Below, piece by piece: positions 60,566 to 64,000 of a DNA stretch of 64,000 bases. Each line of letters begins with the position of its first letter. Within the stretch, counting starts at the first letter, position 1. The stretch is from Hymenobacter monticola (GTDB lineage Bacteria > Bacteroidota > Bacteroidia > Cytophagales > Hymenobacteraceae). The notes beneath the pieces were generated by a model. The model saw only the letters and a list, made by a program, of their open reading frames with translations, was not told the DNA's origin and made no database searches. The stretch is taken from positions 1,054,001 to 1,118,000 of the forward strand of contig NZ_CP094534.1 in NCBI RefSeq assembly GCF_022811645.1. Reading direction: 5' to 3'. A program made the translations under genes and the position numbers.

Positions 60566-61389
60566 CGCATCGAAACCAATTCTGTGTGCAAAAAGCGCCG
60601 CGGCCCCAGCAGGCGCAGCCGCGCAAAGCCCACGGCCGTTTTGAATCCGCGCCAGCGCCAGGCCGGCTGGCCGGGCGGGTCGAGCCGCTCGCAGTACATG
60701 AGCAGGCCCACGGCGGCCATGGCCCAGAGGTGGCCGGAGGGCAGCAACGGCGGTACCAGCATAAGGGCCCAGCACGAGGCCGCGCACCAGCCGCCGTGCT
60801 CCAGCCCCAGCCGCAGGGCATCGGCGTCGGCGCGCACCCCGAACGCGGCCAACGCCCGGTGGCGGTGGCCACGGTTGAGGAAGCGCTGCTTCAGCGGCGA
60901 GGCCTGCCAGACCAGCGCCAGCAGCACCGCCGCGCCTGCCAGCAGGTAAGGGTTGGCGAACCATCCTTGCACCAGCCGCTGCAGCCCGAGCAGCCCGCTC
61001 CCCACCACCAGCCACACCGCTCCGTAGCCGAGCACGAACAAACTCATGGCCCGGGCGCGCCGCCGCGCAAAGCTGCGGCTGTGCACGTGGCAGAGCGGAG
61101 CCACAAGGGTGGGCAGCATCATGGCCACCAGCATCAGCGCCCAATTGCCGGCCCAGGCCCAGGTGAGGCCCGGGGAAAGCGGGGTGACAGACGCTAACAG
61201 CTCGCCGGACGGAGCGTAGGTGGCGAACGAGGGAACTGGCACCGGCGCCCCGCAGTAAGAAATGGCGAGGTGCTCAGCCCCAGCCTCCTGTCCTGCAAGC
61301 ACCGGCCAGAGCACGGCCAGCCAGGCACAAAGGCTGAGGCCAAACACCGCGCTGCGGAGCCACGCATATTCCCAAGCAGGGGTTGCCAT
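60562..61389 (-). CDS. DUF2182 membrane protein, possible copper chaperone
   Basis: 275 residues with five to six predicted membrane helices. DUF2182 hallmarks: NWALMLVAMMLPT (82-94), GYGAVWLVVG (121-130), WQASPLKQRFL (161-171) and GLEHGGWCAASCWALM (195-210) with His198, Cys202 and Cys206. Some members are annotated as copper chaperones. A CxxxCR-like motif near 170 found in many members is replaced here by FLNRGHRH. The gene starts nine bases after the tyrosinase stop, so a role in copper delivery to the tyrosinase is a sensible hypothesis. The metal has not been shown by the sequence alone. Confidence 0.85.
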   Translation of the reverse strand: MATPAWEYAWLRSAVFGLSLCAWLAVLWPVLAGQEAGAEHLAISYCGAPVPVPSFATYAPSGELLASVTPLSPGLTWAWAGNWALMLVAMMLPTLVAPLCHVHSRSFARRRARAMSLFVLGYGAVWLVVGSGLLGLQRLVQGWFANPYLLAGAAVLLALVWQASPLKQRFLNRGHRHRALAAFGVRADADALRLGLEHGGWCAASCWALMLVPPLLPSGHLWAMAAVGLLMYCERLDPPGQPAWRWRGFKTAVGFARLRLLGPRRFLHTELVSMR

Positions 61390-61398
61390 CGTTCCGTT

Positions 61399-63048
61399 TT
61401 AAAAGGCCTGCCGGTACACGCTGATGCGGCCCACTTGCACCTCTTTGCCCGGGGCGAGGGGCTTGTTGGGCACCAGACGCACACTCAGCTCCGAGGCCGT
61501 GAAGTTGTTCGTCAGGTGCAGCTGGTCCACTATCGGGGTGATGTTCAGCGTGAACGTAAGCCCCTCGCCGCCGTGCTTGCCATCGGCCAGACTGGCTAAG
61601 CGCAGCCCAAACAGCGCAATGGTGCCCGCAAATACGGCCGGGTCCGTATCCTCCCTGGATTCGACGTACACGTTGAAAATGGTGGCCTCGGAATCGCCCG
61701 TGATGTTTTCCAGCTTGAGGAAAACGCGGTCGGGCAAGGCGGGCGTTGAAACTTGCGCGTTGGCCACCGAGTCCGAAAAGGACTTGAGGCGGGCGGCGGA
61801 TTTGGCCTGCACGCTGGGGTCGAACCGCACGGGCGCGCTGATGCCGGTGCCCTGCACCCGCAGGTTGTTGGCGCTGGCTCCCATCAGCTCGGTGGCCGTG
61901 GTCTTGGGTTCGGTGCCCGGTGCGGGGGCCAACGCGGCCGCTGCCTGGGGCGTTGCCCCCAGCTTGAGCAGCCGGGCAGCCACCGGCGAGGGCCCGACGG
62001 GCACCGGGGTCAGCTCCTGGTAGGAGTAATTGAGGCTATCGAGCGCCTGCATTTCCGCCGGCGTGTACACCCAGGGCTGGCCGTTGGGTCCGGGCATGGC
62101 AAACTGCGGAGTTGGGCCTTGCAGCCAGGCGGGGTCGGTCGGGTTGGCATTGCCGGCGGCGTTCCAGCTGGCCCACATGCGGTCGATGTTGCAGTGGTGC
62201 AAGTAGAAGACGGGGTCCAGGCCAGCCGTGTTTGGGTCGCCCATCAGGCCGTACAAAGACTGGCCTTCCGGCCCGTTGGGCTGCCCGCCCACGTAGGCGT
62301 GCACCAGGTCGTGGGGGTTGCTTTCCAGGCCGCCGTGGTGAGCGCCGGAGTGCGAAAACGTTGTGGCAGGGCCCCCGAAACCCGGAATTATCTGGCTGCC
62401 CGTGCCGGTGTAGGTGTACACGGTATCATTCAGGGAGGTATCCGTCACCTCGCCCATCGAGGGGTTGGGGTCGTTGCTGGCCGGGGTCGGGACGAAGATG
62501 TTGTCGTCGCCATTAGGGCCGTAGCGCATCGTGAAAAACAGGGGATTGGGGGTGTTGTCCGGCAGGGTGGGCTGCTTCAGGGCCGGCGGCATGGGAAACT
62601 GGCTGCCGTTGTTGCCGAAGTAGTCCCAATAGGGCAATGCCCACGTGGCGGGGCCGCCCTGGTCAACGATGTCTTGCCGGAGCTGGGCTTCCAGCGAAAG
62701 CAGGTAGCCGCGGTGCCAGGGCGCAAAGTACCAGGAGCCGTGCTGGCACTGGTTCCAGTACTGCGTCATCACCTCGGCGCTGGGCAGGGGCGTGGTGGCG
62801 AAGGCGGGCGGCGCCACAACAGCGCTCCAAGCCGGAAACACCCCGTTGGGCGCGTATTCCTTGTACCAGGCCGTATTGGGGTTGGCGTATTCGCCGTGGA
62901 TGGCGGCGTAAAACCACCAGCTTTGCGGGTCCGCAATGGGCCGGCTCATCATCCGGCCCACCCCTTTGGCGTACCAAAGCAGGTCTTCGTTGTCAAAGGT
63001 GCCCCCGCTGTTCCAGGCGTTGTTGCGGACGTACTGTGCATTTGCCAT
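61399..63048 (-). CDS. Tyrosinase / polyphenol oxidase
   Basis: 549 residues, no signal peptide. CuA: His51, His103 and His112 (CQHGSWYFAPWHRGYLLSLE); Cys101-Gln-His103 has the C-x-H spacing that forms a thioether in fungal tyrosinases. CuB: His246, His250 and His284 (ESNPHDLVHAYVGG; DPVFYLHHCNIDRMW). Glu242 is in the water-keeper position. Asp247 takes the place of the asparagine common after the first CuB histidine. After a linker (about 340-430) a C-terminal beta domain (about 440-549) follows, like the shielding domain of plant enzymes. Activity would be o-diphenol and perhaps monophenol oxidation. It is the first gene of the eight-gene cluster, with a nine-base gap to the DUF2182 gene. 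Confidence 0.94.
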   Translation of the reverse strand: MANAQYVRNNAWNSGGTFDNEDLLWYAKGVGRMMSRPIADPQSWWFYAAIHGEYANPNTAWYKEYAPNGVFPAWSAVVAPPAFATTPLPSAEVMTQYWNQCQHGSWYFAPWHRGYLLSLEAQLRQDIVDQGGPATWALPYWDYFGNNGSQFPMPPALKQPTLPDNTPNPLFFTMRYGPNGDDNIFVPTPASNDPNPSMGEVTDTSLNDTVYTYTGTGSQIIPGFGGPATTFSHSGAHHGGLESNPHDLVHAYVGGQPNGPEGQSLYGLMGDPNTAGLDPVFYLHHCNIDRMWASWNAAGNANPTDPAWLQGPTPQFAMPGPNGQPWVYTPAEMQALDSLNYSYQELTPVPVGPSPVAARLLKLGATPQAAAALAPAPGTEPKTTATELMGASANNLRVQGTGISAPVRFDPSVQAKSAARLKSFSDSVANAQVSTPALPDRVFLKLENITGDSEATIFNVYVESREDTDPAVFAGTIALFGLRLASLADGKHGGEGLTFTLNITPIVDQLHLTNNFTASELSVRLVPNKPLAPGKEVQVGRISVYRQAF

Positions 63049-63290
63049 TTTTCAGGTAGAAAAAAACTGACATGAATGTTTTGCATCGCCCTCAGTGGTA
63101 GCATCAGCAAGGGCACAGGTGGGCGTCCACCTGACTCTACAAAGAGAGCAGCTTGTTTACTAAGCCAGTAGCGTAGAAGTACCCGTTTTTAGAAACACGT
63201 ATTTATACCTGACATGGCAGAAATCGACAGTTGTTTTCCCCTTATGCCTCCGCCTACCGTGCCGGGCACACCAACTGAACATCAGCCTGT

Positions 63291-63838
63291 TTGATAACCC
63301 CGGTGTACGCGACGGGCCACCTTTGGCCCGCATCGTTGAAAAAGTGGCTTGATGAGCCGTTTACGCAAGGTGCATACGCGCCGCCTACCCATACTTTTGC
63401 TTCGAAGCTCCAGCAATTACCTGCTCACCCTGAGAGGGTTTTGCCGTTGGTGCTGCTTTTAAGCGTGGCGTTTGCCCCACCTACCAAAACGGTGGCCGAA
63501 GTGCGCTACCAGCTTGTGCTTCGCAATATCCTGCACCCGCGCATTCGCGGGAAAGTGAGCGAGCAAAGAGTGTACTCCTTCGTCGGCCGGTTCAACCCGG
63601 CGGTGTACCCGGATACCCTGACCATGTATCATGACGGCGCTCCGGCCAAACCCAGCTCCGGTGCCGACCCTACGGGCAAGTACATTGTTCGCAAGATGGA
63701 CCGGGCCTACCACGGCAGCTTTGGAAACCTGGCCACTTTCGACGGCAGTGCGACGGCAGCCTCCCGGCGGTGGTGCAATGCCTGCGCACCATCCTGCGCG
63801 ACTACGACCCCGTCGCGCTGAGCCGGCTCAAAAGCTGA
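63291..63838 (+). pseudogene. Frameshifted gene of unknown function
   Basis: One frame encodes AEVRYQLVLRNILHPRIRG and later YIVRKMDRAYHGSFGNLATFDG, then breaks at 63740-63761 and continues in another frame as SLPAVVQCLRTILRDYDPVA to a stop at 63838. At the break, CGACGGCAG occurs twice with an 11-base period. Removing one period restores ATFDGSLPAVV in one frame. A hydrophobic stretch with a signal-like pattern (VLPLVLLLSVAFAPP) precedes the folded part, and no ATG start is clear. Either a recent pseudogene or a sequencing error. I do not recognise the family. Confidence 0.55.
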
Positions 63839-63857
63839 AATCAACCGAGGCAAGCAA

Positions 63858-64000
63858 TTAGCTGATGTAATTGCGGAGCAAGACTTCCTCGTTAAGCCGC
63901 AGCACCATCAACTTTTCCAACTGGTCGGCTTCGTCTTCGAGGCCCGCCACGGCCGCCAGGTCCAGCAGGTTGTTGCGGCTGTCATCGGTTTCCCACCCAA
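63858..64000 (-). CDS. C-terminal end of an unidentified protein (runs off window)
   Basis: 47 residues with stop codon at 63858: a helical, acidic Leu-rich end (DLAAVAGLEDEADQLEKLM, then RNYIS). It resembles the C-terminal helix of sulfatases (…DL…LE…L) only loosely. Codon choice (GC-rich third positions) agrees with a real gene. The rest lies beyond the window, so its identity is open. Confidence 0.5.
   Translation of the reverse strand, partial: GWETDDSRNNLLDLAAVAGLEDEADQLEKLMVLRLNEEVLLRNYIS

Noticed and set aside
60566..61144. Upstream extension of the small tyrosinase-domain gene into the DUF2182 gene
   Set aside because: The extension is out of frame with DUF2182 and Arg/Ala/Gly-rich; the domain and the ATGA overlap set the start at 60565.
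45362..63048. Prophage or contractile injection system
   Set aside because: Only the fibre-like S74 protein suggests a phage. No sheath, tube, baseplate, capsid, portal, terminase or integrase is visible.
45362..63048. T9SS cargo operon
   Set aside because: None of the proteins has a Sec signal or the C-terminal sorting domain seen in the protein at 8743-11589.

Overview
The window looks like a chromosomal segment of a high-GC Bacteroidota, most likely Hymenobacter or a close relative. The evidence is a type IX secretion C-terminal signal, TonB receptor architecture, promoters of the Bacteroidota type (TTG, about 20 bases, TAnnTTTG), a LytS/LytTR pair, a GIN-domain (DUF2807) protein, and mobile-looking GC-rich inverted repeats between convergent genes. 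Genus is an inference from gene content; no database was consulted.

Layout. 1-447 is the start of an acyl-CoA dehydrogenase. 701-4999 is an exopolysaccharide export and control module: Wza-like lipoprotein, Wzc-like tyrosine kinase and CpsB/YwqE-type phosphatase. 5101-14746 holds an NAD-dependent epimerase, a large TPR protein, a phosphosulfolactate synthase, a T9SS cargo protein, a bestrophin-like channel, a DedA protein and aroE. 14889-25115 holds a TonB-type outer membrane protein, a serine hydrolase, a LytS/LytTR two-component pair, wrbA, and an ECF sigma factor overlapping a protein built like a dual-membrane-spanning anti-sigma factor. 25293-38347 holds uvrB, small envelope proteins, an amidohydrolase, icd, a GH2 beta-galactosidase and a GH51 arabinofuranosidase, followed by the decayed remains of a GH35 beta-galactosidase. 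39583-45188 is a complete rRNA operon on the minus strand (16S, tRNA-Ile, 23S, 5S) with three tandem promoters and no tRNA-Ala in the spacer.

The most unusual part is 45362-63048: eight minus-strand genes with gaps of at most 91 bases. In transcription order they are a tyrosinase, a DUF2182 membrane protein (possible copper chaperone), a free-standing copy of the tyrosinase C-terminal domain, a 1379-residue orphan, a tail-fibre-like protein with an S74 self-cleaving chaperone domain, a ComEC-like metallo-beta-lactamase-fold hydrolase, a 1481-residue DUF6603-type protein and a 698-residue orphan. None of the soluble products has a visible signal peptide, T9SS signal or phage structural partner. 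I read it as one functional unit, possibly a copper-oxidase-linked protein assembly, but its function is not known to me. The window ends with a frameshifted gene and the 3' end of another gene.
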